DNA from: Plantactinospora mayteni
GTDB taxonomy: Bacteria > Actinomycetota > Actinomycetes > Mycobacteriales > Micromonosporaceae
DNA length: 60,294 nucleotides
Assembly: GCF_016862935.1 (NCBI RefSeq)
Contig: NZ_BONX01000041.1
Span: 1-60,294, forward strand
Direction of reading: 5' to 3'
The notes beneath the pieces are model-generated. The model searched no databases, had not been told where the DNA came from, and saw only the letters and a list, made by a program, of their open reading frames with translations. Position numbers and translations under genes: made by a program. Shown here piece by piece: positions 25,530 to 34,320 of this stretch; position 1 is the first letter of the stretch, and every line of letters begins with the position of its first letter.

Positions 25530-27077
25530 TCAGTCGTCCTCGCCGAAGGCGAGCCGCTGGGCGGTGGCGGGCCGGCCCCGCAACCGGGCGACGATCCGGG
25601 GCAGGAACGGCACCAGCAGCGCCACCACGACCAGCCCGAGCAGTACGGCGGTGAGCGGTCGGGTGACGAAGACGCTCAGGTCCCCGTTGGAGAGCACCAG
25701 TGTGCGGCGGAACTGGAGTTCCATCATCGGGCCGAGGATGGCGCCGAGGATCACCGGCGCGATCGGGAACTCGAAGTGCCGCATGAAGAACCCGAGCACC
25801 CCGATCCCGTACGCGATCAGCACCTGGATCACGCTGTTGGTGGCCGCGTAGACGCCGAGGGTGGCGAAGACCAGGATGCCGGCGAAGAGGATCGGCCGGG
25901 GGATCTGGAGCACCTTCACCCAGAGCCGGATCAGCGGCAGGTTCAGCAGGAGCAGCAGTACGTTGCCGACGTAGAGCGAGGCGATCAGCGCCCAGACCAG
26001 TTCCGGGGACTTGTCGAAGAGCTGCGGTCCCGGCTGCACGTTGAAGATCTGGAACGCCGCCAGCATCACCGCCGCGGTCGCCGAGGTCGGGATGCCGAGG
26101 GTGAGCAGCGGCACGAGTACCCCGGAGAAGGCCGCGTTGTTCGCCGCCTCCGGCCCGGCGACCCCCTCGATCGCCCCCTTGCCGAACTCGGCCTTGTTCT
26201 TCGCCCGGTGCCGTTCGTAGGTGTAGGAGAGGAAGGTCGGGATGTCGGCGCCGCCGGAGGGCAGCGCGCCGAACGGGAAGCCGACGGCGGTGCCGCGCAG
26301 CCACGGCCGCCAGGACCGCGCCCAGTCCTGCCGGCTCAGCCAGCCGAAGCCACCCTTGACCGGTTCGAGCGGGGTGACCCGGTCGGGTAGCTGTCCCAGC
26401 CGGCTCGCCACGTAGAGCGTCTCGCCGATGGCGAAGAGCCCGACGATGATCACCACCACGTCGATGCCGTCGAGCAGTTCCAGGGTGCCGAAGCTGAACC
26501 GGGCCTGCCCGGTCAGCTCGTCGAGCCCGACCAGGCCGAGGAAGAGGCCGAGGACGAGCGAGATCAGGCCCCGGACCAGGGAGCGGCCGACTAGGGCGGT
26601 GACCGCGACCATCGCCAGCAGGGCCAGTGCGAAGTAGTCCGCCGCGCGGAACTCGACCGCGAGCGCCGCCACCGGCTTGGCGAAGAGGGTCAGCAGCAGC
26701 GTCGAGATGGTCCCGGCGACGAACGAGCCGATCGCCGCCGTCGCCAGCGCGGCTCTGGCCCGACCGCGCCGGGCCATCTGGTACCCCTCGATCGCGGTCG
26801 CCACCGAGGCGGACTCGCCCGGGGTGTTCAGCAGGATCGAGGTGGTGGAGCCGCCGTACATGGCGCCGTAGTAGATGCCGGCGAACATGATGAACGTGCC
26901 GATCGGGTCGTCCAGGCTGAAGGTGACCGGCAGCAGCAGCGCGATGGTCAGCGCCGGCCCGATCCCGGGCAGCACCCCGACGAAGGTGCCCAAGGTGACA
27001 CCGATCGCCGCGTAGAGCAGGTACTGCGGTTCGAGGACGGTACCGAAGCCGCCGAGCAGGTCGCCGAAGATGTTCAC
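25530..27077 (-). CDS. tctA: TctA large membrane subunit, tripartite tricarboxylate transporter
   Basis: About 515 aa, with around 11-12 hydrophobic segments along its whole length. Family signatures: [37 protein letters not shown], and the second-half repeat [22 protein letters not shown] and [13 protein letters not shown]. TctA is the permease of the TTT system and uses the ion gradient to move a carboxylate delivered by TctC. GTG 27077 overlaps the tctB stop by 4 nt. It is last in the tctC-tctB-tctA operon and converges with the response regulator gene. Confidence 0.93.
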   Translation of the reverse strand: MNIFGDLLGGFGTVLEPQYLLYAAIGVTLGTFVGVLPGIGPALTIALLLPVTFSLDDPIGTFIMFAGIYYGAMYGGSTTSILLNTPGESASVATAIEGYQMARRGRARAALATAAIGSFVAGTISTLLLTLFAKPVAALAVEFRAADYFALALLAMVAVTALVGRSLVRGLISLVLGLFLGLVGLDELTGQARFSFGTLELLDGIDVVVIIVGLFAIGETLYVASRLGQLPDRVTPLEPVKGGFGWLSRQDWARSWRPWLRGTAVGFPFGALPSGGADIPTFLSYTYERHRAKNKAEFGKGAIEGVAGPEAANNAAFSGVLVPLLTLGIPTSATAAVMLAAFQIFNVQPGPQLFDKSPELVWALIASLYVGNVLLLLLNLPLIRLWVKVLQIPRPILFAGILVFATLGVYAATNSVIQVLIAYGIGVLGFFMRHFEFPIAPVILGAILGPMMELQFRRTLVLSNGDLSVFVTRPLTAVLLGLVVVALLVPFLPRIVARLRGRPATAQRLAFGEDD

Positions 27078-27715
27078 AGCGGCAACACCCCGGCCGGCAG
27101 CGTGATGTCGAGTCCCTGGGTGAAGCCGTAGTAGATGGCGAACGCGAGCGGCACCGCGACCGCGACGTCCCGGATCCACTGCCGGCTGCCGAGGATCCGG
27201 GCGCAGGCCACGAAGAAGACCGCCGAGGCGAGCACGAAGCCGGCCGGGTCGAGCAGCAGCACGTAGCCGAGCAGCGCCGCGCTGAGCAGGGCCGGCGGCA
27301 GCCAGCGTACGGCCGCCACGGGCTCGTCGTCCGGCTCGGTCGTGGCGTTCGGCTCAGCCGCTGCGTCCGGCTCGGTCGTGGCGTCCGGCTCGGTCAGGGC
27401 GGCAGACTCGGTTGTGGCAGCCGGCTCGGTTGTGGCAGCAGACTCGGTTGCGACGGCAGGCTCGGGCCGGGGCGGCGTACGGAACTGGGTGACCAGGTAC
27501 CAGGCGGCCAGCACCACCCAGCCGGTCGTCACCACCAGCGGGGCCAGCCACGGCCCGGAGATCGAGTAGTCGCCGTCGGCGGCCCGGTACGCCGTCCAGA
27601 GCAGGAACAGCCCGCCCGCCAGCAGTACGGTCCCGAGGATCCGGGCTCCCCGGGGCGCCGGAACGGGGGCGGCCGGCTCGACCGCCCCCGTCCGGGTCTG
27701 TGACTCAGTCGGCAT
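27074..27715 (-). CDS. tctB: TctB small membrane subunit with expanded acidic linker
   Basis: About 213 aa. Two N-terminal hydrophobic segments ([31 protein letters not shown]) and further segments in the C-terminal half match TctB. Between them is an unusual ~50-residue linker of repeated [14 protein letters not shown] units. Start ATG 27715 overlaps the tctC stop, and its own stop overlaps tctA. It forms the integral membrane part of the transporter with TctA. The low-complexity linker is longer than in most TctB proteins. Confidence 0.85.
   Translation of the reverse strand: MPTESQTRTGAVEPAAPVPAPRGARILGTVLLAGGLFLLWTAYRAADGDYSISGPWLAPLVVTTGWVVLAAWYLVTQFRTPPRPEPAVATESAATTEPAATTESAALTEPDATTEPDAAAEPNATTEPDDEPVAAVRWLPPALLSAALLGYVLLLDPAGFVLASAVFFVACARILGSRQWIRDVAVAVPLAFAIYYGFTQGLDITLPAGVLPL
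27350..27470 (-). repeat. Acidic coding repeats in tctB
   Basis: Tandem degenerate units close to GTGGCGTCCGGCTCGGTC (plus strand) encode TTEPDA-type repeats in the TctB inter-helix linker. The frame stays open. Confidence 0.6.
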
Positions 27716-28800
27716 CAGCCGGCCAGTCCGATCTCGGTCAGGACCTGGGTGATCCGGGTGCTCTCCTGCTCGAAGAACGTCTTCGCCTCGTCACCGCTGC
27801 GGTAGAAGTCGTCCCACTTCTGCGTGGCCAGCGTCTGCTTCCACTGCTCCGAGGAGTGCACCTTGTCGATCATCTCGATGATGGCGGCCCGCTCGCCGTC
27901 GGAGATGTCCGGTGCGGCGACGAGTCCGCGCCAGTTCATCAGCTCGACGTCGTACCCGGATTCCTTGATGGTGGGGGCGGGCTTGCCGGCGCCGACGTCG
28001 ATGCCGGTGGCGCCGGAGACCGCGAGGGCACGCACCTGGCCACCGGCGACCAGGTCGGCGTACTCGCTGGCGCCGGAGACCGCCGCGGTCAGGTCGCCGG
28101 AGAGCAGCGCGGCCTTCGACTCGCCGCCGCCGGAGTAGGCGACGTACTTCATCGCCTTCGGGTCCGCACCGGCCGCCTTGGCGAGCAGTCCGACGAGGAT
28201 CTGGTCGGTGCCACCGGCGGAGCCGCCACCCCAGTTGATCGACGCCGGGTTGGCCTTGGCGTCGGCCATCAACTCCTGCAACGTCTGGTACTTGGAGTTC
28301 GCCGGTACGACGATGACCTCCTGCTCGGCGGTGAGCGTGGCGATCGGCGTGGTCTGCCCGAGGTTGACCGGGGACTTGTTGGTCACCACCCCGCCGATCA
28401 TGACCAGGCCGGTCACCATCAGGTGGTGCGCGTCGCCCTTGTTCTTCGTCACCAGTTGGGACAGGCCGAGCGTGCCGCCCGCACCGGTCACGTTGGTCAC
28501 CTCGATCGACTCGGTGACCAGCTTGCCGTCGGTCAGCGTCTTCTGTAGCGCCCGGGCGGTGCTGTCCCAGCCTCCGCCGGGTGCGGCGGGCGCCATCAAC
28601 TGGATCGTCCGGGTCGGGTACTTCACGGCCTCGGCGTCGCCGCCCCCGTCCCCGTTCTGGCCACAGCCGGCCGCGGCGAGCGCGATCAGGGGTACGCAGG
28701 CGAGCGCCGCGACCCGCCGGCCACCCGTGACCCGGCCAGGGGTGCCGGGCGGGCGGGAGCCGCCCCGGAGCCGGCCCGGCGCGTTCCGAAGGTCTCTCAT
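27715..28800 (-). CDS. tctC: TctC substrate-binding lipoprotein of the tctCBA operon
   Basis: About 361 aa. ATG 28800 is chosen because GAGGAGA lies 6-8 nt upstream; longer in-frame starts lack one. A basic N-terminus leads into a hydrophobic signal with lipobox AAAGCGQ. TctC features follow: IQLMAPAAPGGGWDSTARAL, TNVTGAGGTLGLSQL, NWGGGSAGGTDQI and AAVSGASEYADLVAG. It captures the (tri)carboxylate outside and hands it to TctA/B. It is first gene of the operon, so upstream palindromes at 28871-28896 probably control it. Confidence 0.93.
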   Translation of the reverse strand: MRDLRNAPGRLRGGSRPPGTPGRVTGGRRVAALACVPLIALAAAGCGQNGDGGGDAEAVKYPTRTIQLMAPAAPGGGWDSTARALQKTLTDGKLVTESIEVTNVTGAGGTLGLSQLVTKNKGDAHHLMVTGLVMIGGVVTNKSPVNLGQTTPIATLTAEQEVIVVPANSKYQTLQELMADAKANPASINWGGGSAGGTDQILVGLLAKAAGADPKAMKYVAYSGGGESKAALLSGDLTAAVSGASEYADLVAGGQVRALAVSGATGIDVGAGKPAPTIKESGYDVELMNWRGLVAAPDISDGERAAIIEMIDKVHSSEQWKQTLATQKWDDFYRSGDEAKTFFEQESTRITQVLTEIGLAG

Positions 28801-28870
28801 CGGTCTCTCCTCGACATGTGCGGCTGTTGCCACAGCGTTACCGCTGGGTTGCGTAGATGCTTCCGGCAGA

Positions 28871-28896
28871 GGTGACGGCCGTCACCGTTACGGTCA
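28871..28896. promoter_or_regulatory. Paired palindromes upstream of tctCBA
   Basis: GGTGACGGCCGTCACC (28871-28886) is a perfect 16-bp palindrome and overlaps ACCGT-T-ACGGT (28884-28894). They lie 70-95 bp before tctC on its 5' side. They are good candidates for a CitB-type response regulator site. Confidence 0.5.
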
Positions 28897-29049
28897 TGGA
28901 GTTCGTTGTGGTCTTTGTGGTCACGGGCCTGCCAAGGCTGTCGGAGCGGCCGGAGCCGCGGGCGCTGCCGCCTAGCGGTCGGCGTCGATATCTGGTAGGA
29001 ATTTTCCAAACATTGCGGCTGCGGGTAAGGATTTCTCCAGGAGGCTCGG

Positions 29050-30366
29050 ATGAAGAGAACCATGGCGGGCCTGACCGGCCTCGCCGCCGTGGTCGCCGGC
29101 TCGACGATGGCGGTCCTGCCGGCCCGGGGCGGTCTCGCCGCCGAACCGGTCCCGCCGGAGGGCAGCCGGACGGTGAGCTACCAGGGCTACCGGGTCGCCG
29201 CCCCGGCCGCCCCGCTGGCGGCGGCCGGTCCGCAACCCGGCACCTTCGTCGGCAGGGGCTTCGACACCTGCGCCGCCCCGTCCCAGTCCACCATGAACAC
29301 CTGGCGAGCCAGTTCGCCGTACCGGGCCGTCGGGATCTACATCAGCGGGGCCAGCCGCTCGTGCTCCCAACCCAACCTGACCGCGAGCTGGGTGACCAAC
29401 CAGACCAACAACGGTTGGCGCCTGATCCCCATCGAACTCGACCGCCAGGCCCCCTGCGGCACCCGGACGCCGAAGATGTCCGGCGACCCGGCCACGGCGC
29501 GATCCCAGGGCGCCAGCCGGGCGACCAGCGCGGTGAGCGCCGCACAGGCCCTCGGCATCATGGCCGGCAGCACGATCTACAACGACATCGAGCACTACCC
29601 GTCGAACGCGTCATGCAGGGCCGCCGTGCTGTCGTACCTGTCCGGCTGGACGGAACGGCTGCACGCGCTCGGCTACCTCTCGGGGATGTACTCCAGCGGC
29701 TCGTCCGGGGTCGCGGACCTGTGCGGCGCGTACAACGACCCGGCCTACACCCGAGTGGACCAGCTCTGGTTCGCCTGGTGGAACGACGCGGCGAACCTCG
29801 ACGCCGGCCCGTACTGCCCGGCGGAGTACTACGCCAACCACCAACGGCTGCACCAGTACGCCGGTGATGTCTACGAGACCTGGGGCGGGGTGCAGATGCG
29901 GATCGACCGCAACTATCTCGACGTCTCGGCCAACGGGGGCGGTGAGCCGCCACCGGTCTGGAGCAGCATCGTCGACAACAGCACCGCCGGCCGGTTCACC
30001 GCGAGCGCGAACTGGGGCACGTCCAGCTACTCCAGCCAGCGGTACGGCGCCGACTACCGGTTCGCCGACCCGGTCTCGTCCAGCGACGTCGCCTGGTACA
30101 GGGTGAACATCCCGGCGACCGCCAGCTACGAGGTCTCGGTCTGGTACGCCTCCGACGCCGGATACAACGACTCCACCCCGTTCGTCGTCGCCACCACCAG
30201 CGGCAACCAGACAGTACGGGTGAACCAGCGCCTCACCGGTGGTCAGTGGGTGTCGCTCGGCGTCTTCGCGCTGGCCGCAGGCGACGCCGACCGGGTGGGG
30301 GTGAGCCGCTGGACCAGCGGCACCGGCTATGTCATCGCCGACGCGGTCCGGGTCACCCGGGTCTGA
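29050..30366 (+). CDS. Secreted DUF1906 (glycoside-hydrolase-like) protein with golvesin-type C-terminus
   Basis: About 438 aa. A signal peptide (about 1-31) precedes a DUF1906/Rv2525c-like TIM-barrel domain (about 70-290): GFDTCAAPSQSTMNTW, VGIYISGASRSC, LIPIELDRQ, IYNDIEHYP, and QYAGDVYETWGGVQMRIDRNY. The last ~130 residues (SSIVDNSTAGRFTASANW.., VSVWYASDAGYNDSTPFVV, YVIADAVRVTRV) match golvesin C-terminal-like domains, which are often sugar binding. DUF1906 proteins resemble cell-wall glycosidases, but their activity is unproven. AGGAGG precedes ATG 29050. It is a single gene, exported and probably cell-wall associated. Confidence 0.85.
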   Translation: MKRTMAGLTGLAAVVAGSTMAVLPARGGLAAEPVPPEGSRTVSYQGYRVAAPAAPLAAAGPQPGTFVGRGFDTCAAPSQSTMNTWRASSPYRAVGIYISGASRSCSQPNLTASWVTNQTNNGWRLIPIELDRQAPCGTRTPKMSGDPATARSQGASRATSAVSAAQALGIMAGSTIYNDIEHYPSNASCRAAVLSYLSGWTERLHALGYLSGMYSSGSSGVADLCGAYNDPAYTRVDQLWFAWWNDAANLDAGPYCPAEYYANHQRLHQYAGDVYETWGGVQMRIDRNYLDVSANGGGEPPPVWSSIVDNSTAGRFTASANWGTSSYSSQRYGADYRFADPVSSSDVAWYRVNIPATASYEVSVWYASDAGYNDSTPFVVATTSGNQTVRVNQRLTGGQWVSLGVFALAAGDADRVGVSRWTSGTGYVIADAVRVTRV

Positions 30367-30374
30367 GTCGCGGT

Positions 30375-31490
30375 TCAGGCCACGAGGAGACGGAGGCCGA
30401 GCTCTGCCGCGTCGAGAGCGTCCAGCTCGCGGTTGCGCTCGGCCCACCGGCCTGAGGAAAGGTCGTCGCGGAGTGTGCGTACCGCCCGCTGCTCGGCCTC
30501 CGGCCCGACTCTGGTCCACACCGATATCGCCCGGCGTACCTGTTCCTCCAGGTACGCCTCGGGTCGGCGCCAGTACGCCTCGAAGAAGCCGTCAGCGCAG
30601 TCCCACGGGATGAGCACCGGCTCCAGGCGGGCCCCGATCGCGCGGGCCAGTTGGTCCACCGAGGGCCGGCCGGCGACCAGGCCGGCGACCTCGGGCAGGT
30701 AGTCGCGGGTGAGCCAGAACCGGTGACGCCAGCCGGTGTCACTGGCGTCGTGTGTGAACACCACCACGCGGCGGGCCACGCGCCGCAGCTCGCGCAGCCC
30801 GGCGATCGGGTCGTGCCAGTGATGAACGGTGCTGAAGGCCAGCGCGGCGTCGAACGACTGGTCCTCGAACGGCAGGCTCTCCGCAGCGGCGGCCACGCAC
30901 GGCGCCGCGCCCGCGGGGCGCAGTGCGCGCATGACCGCCGACGGTTCCACCGCCGTGACATCGCGGTCGGGAGGCTCGTAGGAGCCGGTACCGGCCCCGA
31001 CGTTCAGTACCGTCCGTGCGTCGCCCAGCGCATCCCAGATCCGCGCGGCGATCCGCGGCTCGGTGCGCCGCGTCGCTGGGTACGCGGACCCGATGGCTTC
31101 GTACAACTGCGCGCCGAACACCTTCAGTTGTTCCTCCGGCGTCGTCCTGATCCCCATTGCCCGTGCCTCCAGTTCCCTGTCTATGGCCGTCACCATGGCG
31201 GCAGCGCGGTCGCGCTGTTCCAGCAGCAGGCCGCGCAGCCGGTGCAGATGTGCGACCGCGTCGGTGGTCGGGTCGTCCACCAGATCCACGATCTCGCGCA
31301 ATCCGAAACCCAGCCGCCGGTAGGCGAGCACCTCCCGCAGTCGCTCCACGTCACCTGCGGAGTAGGCCCGGTACCCGGCCGCGGTCCGCGCGGACGGCTG
31401 CACGAGGCCGATCTCGTCATAGTGATGCAGCGTGCGGACGCTCACGCCGGCCAACCCGGCCACGCGTCCCACAGTCAGGTGCACTTCCAC
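30375..31490 (-). CDS. MerR regulator fused to a SAM-dependent methyltransferase
   Basis: About 371 aa. Residues 1-70 are a MerR winged helix (LTVGRVAGLAGVSVRTLHHYDEIGLVQPS), followed by the dimerisation coiled coil to about residue 130, ending RTTPEEQLKVFG as in TipA-like MerR proteins. The effector part is not a drug-binding TipAS domain but a class I methyltransferase (about 150-300): VLNVGAGTGSYEPPDRDVTAVEPS, SLPFEDQSFDAALAFSTVHHW, LRELRRVARRVVVFTHD. It may be a transcription factor that binds SAM or couples methylation to expression (inference). GTG 31490 is the chosen start, with GTG 31484 as alternative. It converges with the DUF1906 gene 8 nt away. Confidence 0.85.
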   Translation of the reverse strand: MEVHLTVGRVAGLAGVSVRTLHHYDEIGLVQPSARTAAGYRAYSAGDVERLREVLAYRRLGFGLREIVDLVDDPTTDAVAHLHRLRGLLLEQRDRAAAMVTAIDRELEARAMGIRTTPEEQLKVFGAQLYEAIGSAYPATRRTEPRIAARIWDALGDARTVLNVGAGTGSYEPPDRDVTAVEPSAVMRALRPAGAAPCVAAAAESLPFEDQSFDAALAFSTVHHWHDPIAGLRELRRVARRVVVFTHDASDTGWRHRFWLTRDYLPEVAGLVAGRPSVDQLARAIGARLEPVLIPWDCADGFFEAYWRRPEAYLEEQVRRAISVWTRVGPEAEQRAVRTLRDDLSSGRWAERNRELDALDAAELGLRLLVA

Positions 31491-31524
31491 GCCACCGACA
31501 ATGCGGTATGACGCCACGTGAGGG

Positions 31525-31745
31525 TCAAGCGCGTCGTTCCTGGCAGAGAGTGCCGATGGTTTGGGTGTGCCAATTCCAGAACCGGTAGTAGCCGTCGTAC
31601 TGATCGGTGTTGTCTGCCCACATCTGCAGCGCGACGTCGGGGTCCAGCCGTCTTCTCGTAGCGGCGGGCCGGCGGTTCTTCTCGAAGACGCGCAGCCGGG
31701 CAGCCAGCGGCCGGCGGAATCGGGCGAGCGGGATATTTCGTTGCG
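31525..31745 (-). pseudogene. Short coding remnant, C-terminal end of an unrecognised protein
   Basis: A minus-strand frame ending in TGA at 31525-31527 reads with a protein-like composition unlike its shadow frames: ARLRVFEKNRRPAATRRR, LDPDVALQMWADNTDQYDGY and YRFWNWHTQTIGTLCQERRA. It has no start codon or upstream domain within the intergenic space, so it looks like the truncated end of a gene displaced during assembly of the region. The family is not recognised. Confidence 0.45.
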
Positions 31746-31776
31746 CGGGCGCGGTGCCGAGGCTTGGCTGTACGCC

Positions 31777-32736
31777 ATGTCTGCCCCCTCACCGATCTTC
31801 GTAGCGGGTACGGGTCGTTCGGGAACGTCGCAGCTCGCGAACATTCTCGGCGAACACCCGCAGATCCACAGGATTCCGATCGAGACCCGGTTCATCGTCG
31901 ATCCGGGTGGCCTGCGAGACCTGGCGGATGCGCTCACGATCCGATACGACCCGTACGTCGGGGACGACGCCCTCCGCAGGCTGAGCGACATCCTGACGGT
32001 GCGACTGGTCGGCGGGCGCGACAGGGATCGTGGTCATACCGTTCCCACGGCCATCGGCGAGCGGCACTACTGGGACGCGGTGGGACGGCTGTGGTCGGAG
32101 CTCGTCGCGTGTACGTTCGACGAGCCTGTGCCCGCCGGAGGCTTCGGGCATGCCGACTGGCCCGCCGGTCCGTTCGAGCCTCAGAAGTACCGGCGGGCGG
32201 TCCCGAGATACTTCGGCGATCGGCGCGAACTGCTCGGGATCCTTCGTCGCGCAGTCGACACGATGTTCGGCGGAGCGGCCGCCGACGCGGGAAAGCCGAC
32301 CTGGTGCGAGAAGACACCGTTCAACCTTCTGTGCATGGACTTCCTCTGGGAGCTGGTCCCCGAGGCGACCATCGTCCACATCAAGCGCCACCCGGTCGCG
32401 GTGGTCGCGTCACACGTCGACCAGCCATGGGCACCGCCCACGGTCGACGGCGCGCTCGCCTGGCTCAAGCCGCTCTATGACCGATGGCTCGGCTGGAAGA
32501 CCACGGTCGATCTGACGGACCGGCGATATGTGGAGGTGAGGGCCGAGGATCTCGCCGCCGACTGGCCCGAGCAGCGCCGCGCTCTGTTCGAACGGCTCGG
32601 CGTCGACGACTTCGCGACCAGGTCGACGTTCCAGCCACACAGGCTGGAGAATCGCAACGACCAATTCGACCCTGGAACCCGCGAACTCGTCGAACGAGCA
32701 CTCGACGGTGTCGTCCCAGCCATGGGATACGCGTAG
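31777..32736 (+). CDS. Sulfotransferase family protein
   Basis: About 319 aa from ATG 31777. The N-terminus carries the 5'-phosphosulfate-binding loop IFVAGTGRSGTSQLANIL. A central region includes TWCEKTPFN and VHIKRHPVAVVASH, corresponding to the 3'-phosphate-binding Arg/Ser segment of PAPS-dependent sulfotransferases. It should transfer sulfate from PAPS to a hydroxyl or amine of a sugar, lipid or small molecule; the acceptor is unknown. Local GC is lower and codon use softer than in neighbours, which suggests acquisition. No sulfate-activation genes are nearby. The upstream ribosome site is weak. Confidence 0.82.
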   Translation: MSAPSPIFVAGTGRSGTSQLANILGEHPQIHRIPIETRFIVDPGGLRDLADALTIRYDPYVGDDALRRLSDILTVRLVGGRDRDRGHTVPTAIGERHYWDAVGRLWSELVACTFDEPVPAGGFGHADWPAGPFEPQKYRRAVPRYFGDRRELLGILRRAVDTMFGGAAADAGKPTWCEKTPFNLLCMDFLWELVPEATIVHIKRHPVAVVASHVDQPWAPPTVDGALAWLKPLYDRWLGWKTTVDLTDRRYVEVRAEDLAADWPEQRRALFERLGVDDFATRSTFQPHRLENRNDQFDPGTRELVERALDGVVPAMGYA

Positions 32737-32748
32737 CGGCGGCGAGAT

Positions 32749-32789
32749 CCTGACCAGATTCGCGGGGTCCGGCGGGGTGTCTGGTCAGG
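32749..32789. terminator. Hairpin between convergent sulfotransferase and epimerase genes
   Basis: CCTGACCAGA (32749-32758) pairs perfectly with TCTGGTCAGG (32780-32789). The stop codon of the epimerase gene lies in the right arm. Confidence 0.7.
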
Positions 32790-33864
32790 GGCGCTGGCCG
32801 ATGCCGGTTCCGGCTTCGGCGAGCCGGCCGCCGCTCAGCCGGGGCGTCAACGGCGCGGTCGGCATCCCGCTGGTGCTGCGCAGTCCGTGCAGGAACTCCT
32901 CGATCGCCTCCCGGGCGCTGTGCCGGGGTGTCCAGCCGAGTTCGGTCCTGGCCCGGGTGGTGTCCATGACCGGCAGCCGGAGTACCGCGTCGAGCAGGTG
33001 CGGGGAGGCCGGCACCAGGTGCAGGTGCCAGGCCAGCGCGAGTGCGGCGCGGACCGGGCCGGCCGGCAGCCGTACCGGCCGGGTTCGCAGGATGTCGGCG
33101 AGCAGGCGTCCGTCGACGACCGGCTCGGCGGCCACGTTGAACGCGCCGCGCACGTCGCGCAGCACCGCCAGCCGGTACGCCTCGGCGGCGTCGGCCGTGT
33201 GCAGGGCCTGGAACCGCAGTCCGGGCAGGTCGGGGAGCACCGGTACGATCCCCGGCCGCACCAGCCGACCCGGCAACAGTGGGCCCGTGAAGAGTCGACG
33301 TTGCTGGCTGGCGGCCTCCCGCTTGAAGGTGAACCCGGGCCGTAGCCGTACCACCCGCATCTCCGGATGCTGTTGCTCGAAGGCGTCGAGGGCGCGCTCC
33401 AGGTACGCCTTCTCCCTGGTGTACCCGGCGGTGGGCCAGCCGTCGGTCGGCCAACTCTCGTCCACGGGCCGGTCCTTCGGCCCGGGCGAGTACGCGCCGA
33501 TCGAGGAGGCGTGCACCAGCGCCGGTACGCCGGCCCGGGCCGCCGCGGCGAAGACCCGCCGCCCGCCGACGGCGTTGACCCGCCAGGTGGTCAGCGGCCG
33601 GTGCGTGGGCTGGAAGAGCCAGGCGAGGTGCACCACGACGTCGGCCCCGTCGAAGATCTCGACGAGGTCGGCGGCGACGATGTCCGCCTCGGCCCACTCG
33701 GTCTTCGGGGCCGGCCACCGGGGCGGCCGGCGGGCCACCCCGACGATCGTGCCGATCGCCGGGTCCCGGCCGAGCGTCTCGACCAGACTCGTTCCGACGT
33801 TGCCGGTCGCGCCGACCACCACCACCCGCAGCCCCGAGCCGGTGCCGCCCCGGGCCGGCGTCAC
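32785..33864 (-). CDS. NAD-dependent epimerase/dehydratase-family protein
   Basis: About 359 aa from GTG 33864. It is an extended short-chain dehydrogenase: nucleotide-binding VVVVGATGNVGTSLV, acidic turn, VVHLAWLFQPTHRP, HASSIGAYSPG, and the YTREK active-site segment (Y-x3-K). The C-terminal part is the sugar- or substrate-binding domain. Members act on nucleotide sugars or quinones; the substrate is not evident. The frame remains open upstream to 33957, where it enters tandem repeats, but 33864 gives a normal length. It is convergent with the sulfotransferase gene. Confidence 0.87.
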   Translation of the reverse strand: MTPARGGTGSGLRVVVVGATGNVGTSLVETLGRDPAIGTIVGVARRPPRWPAPKTEWAEADIVAADLVEIFDGADVVVHLAWLFQPTHRPLTTWRVNAVGGRRVFAAAARAGVPALVHASSIGAYSPGPKDRPVDESWPTDGWPTAGYTREKAYLERALDAFEQQHPEMRVVRLRPGFTFKREAASQQRRLFTGPLLPGRLVRPGIVPVLPDLPGLRFQALHTADAAEAYRLAVLRDVRGAFNVAAEPVVDGRLLADILRTRPVRLPAGPVRAALALAWHLHLVPASPHLLDAVLRLPVMDTTRARTELGWTPRHSAREAIEEFLHGLRSTSGMPTAPLTPRLSGGRLAEAGTGIGQRP

Positions 33865-33898
33865 CGGTCGGCCTCGCCGTCCCGGTCGGTTCGGCCGT

Positions 33899-33965
33899 CG
33901 GCCCCTCGAACACCCATTGCGGCCCCCGGAACACTCATGGCGCGGCCCCCCGAACACTCATGGCG
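33899..33965. repeat. Three ~22-bp tandem repeats, family A
   Basis: Units CGGCCCCTCGAACACCCATTG (33899), CGGCCCCCGGAACACTCATG.. (33920) and CGGCCCCCCGAACACTCATG.. (33943) follow each other with 1-4 mismatches, just upstream of the epimerase gene. Confidence 0.8.
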
Positions 33966-33979
33966 TAGCCGTTCCCGCC

Positions 33980-34054
33980 GATCGGGCCGGTAAACGCGAT
34001 CGGGCCGGTAAACGCGCTCAGGCCGGTAGACGCCGCTCAGGCCGGGTAGGCGCC
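33980..34054. repeat. Four ~19-bp tandem repeats, family B
   Basis: GATCGGGCCGGTAAACGC occurs twice identically (33980-33997, 33998-34015) and is followed by GCTCAGGCCGGTAGACGCC (34016-34034) and GCTCAGGCCGGGTAGGCGCC (34035-34054). It abuts family A. Confidence 0.85.
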
Positions 34055-34112
34055 GCCCAGGTCATTCATCCATCCATGTCGATCTAATTCTGGCCGGACC
34101 AGCCGATACGCG

Positions 34113-34140
34113 TTGACAGCCCCGACCTGGCCAGTAACAT
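34113..34140 (+). promoter_or_regulatory. Sigma-70-like promoter of the CBM2 gene
   Basis: TTGACA (34113-34118), a 16-bp spacer and TAACAT (34135-34140). The region is noticeably more AT-rich than its surroundings and lies about 180 bp before the CBM2 gene start. Confidence 0.6.
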
Positions 34141-34320
34141 AGATGGAAATCAATCGATGGTGATACGCCGGCACCCCGCCGGGGTCCCGCCCGGCCGCTC
34201 CGGTGATCCGATGCGGCTCGCGCCCGCCACCGGGCGGACAGCCCCGGTCCCCGCCGTCCAGCACACCTGTCGGGAGCCACGTTCCCGTCGATTCACCCAC
34301 CATCGTTCGGAGGACCAGCA

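Noticed and set aside
33899-34054. CRISPR array or attachment site
   Set aside because: Units are directly adjacent with no spacers and no integrase nearby.
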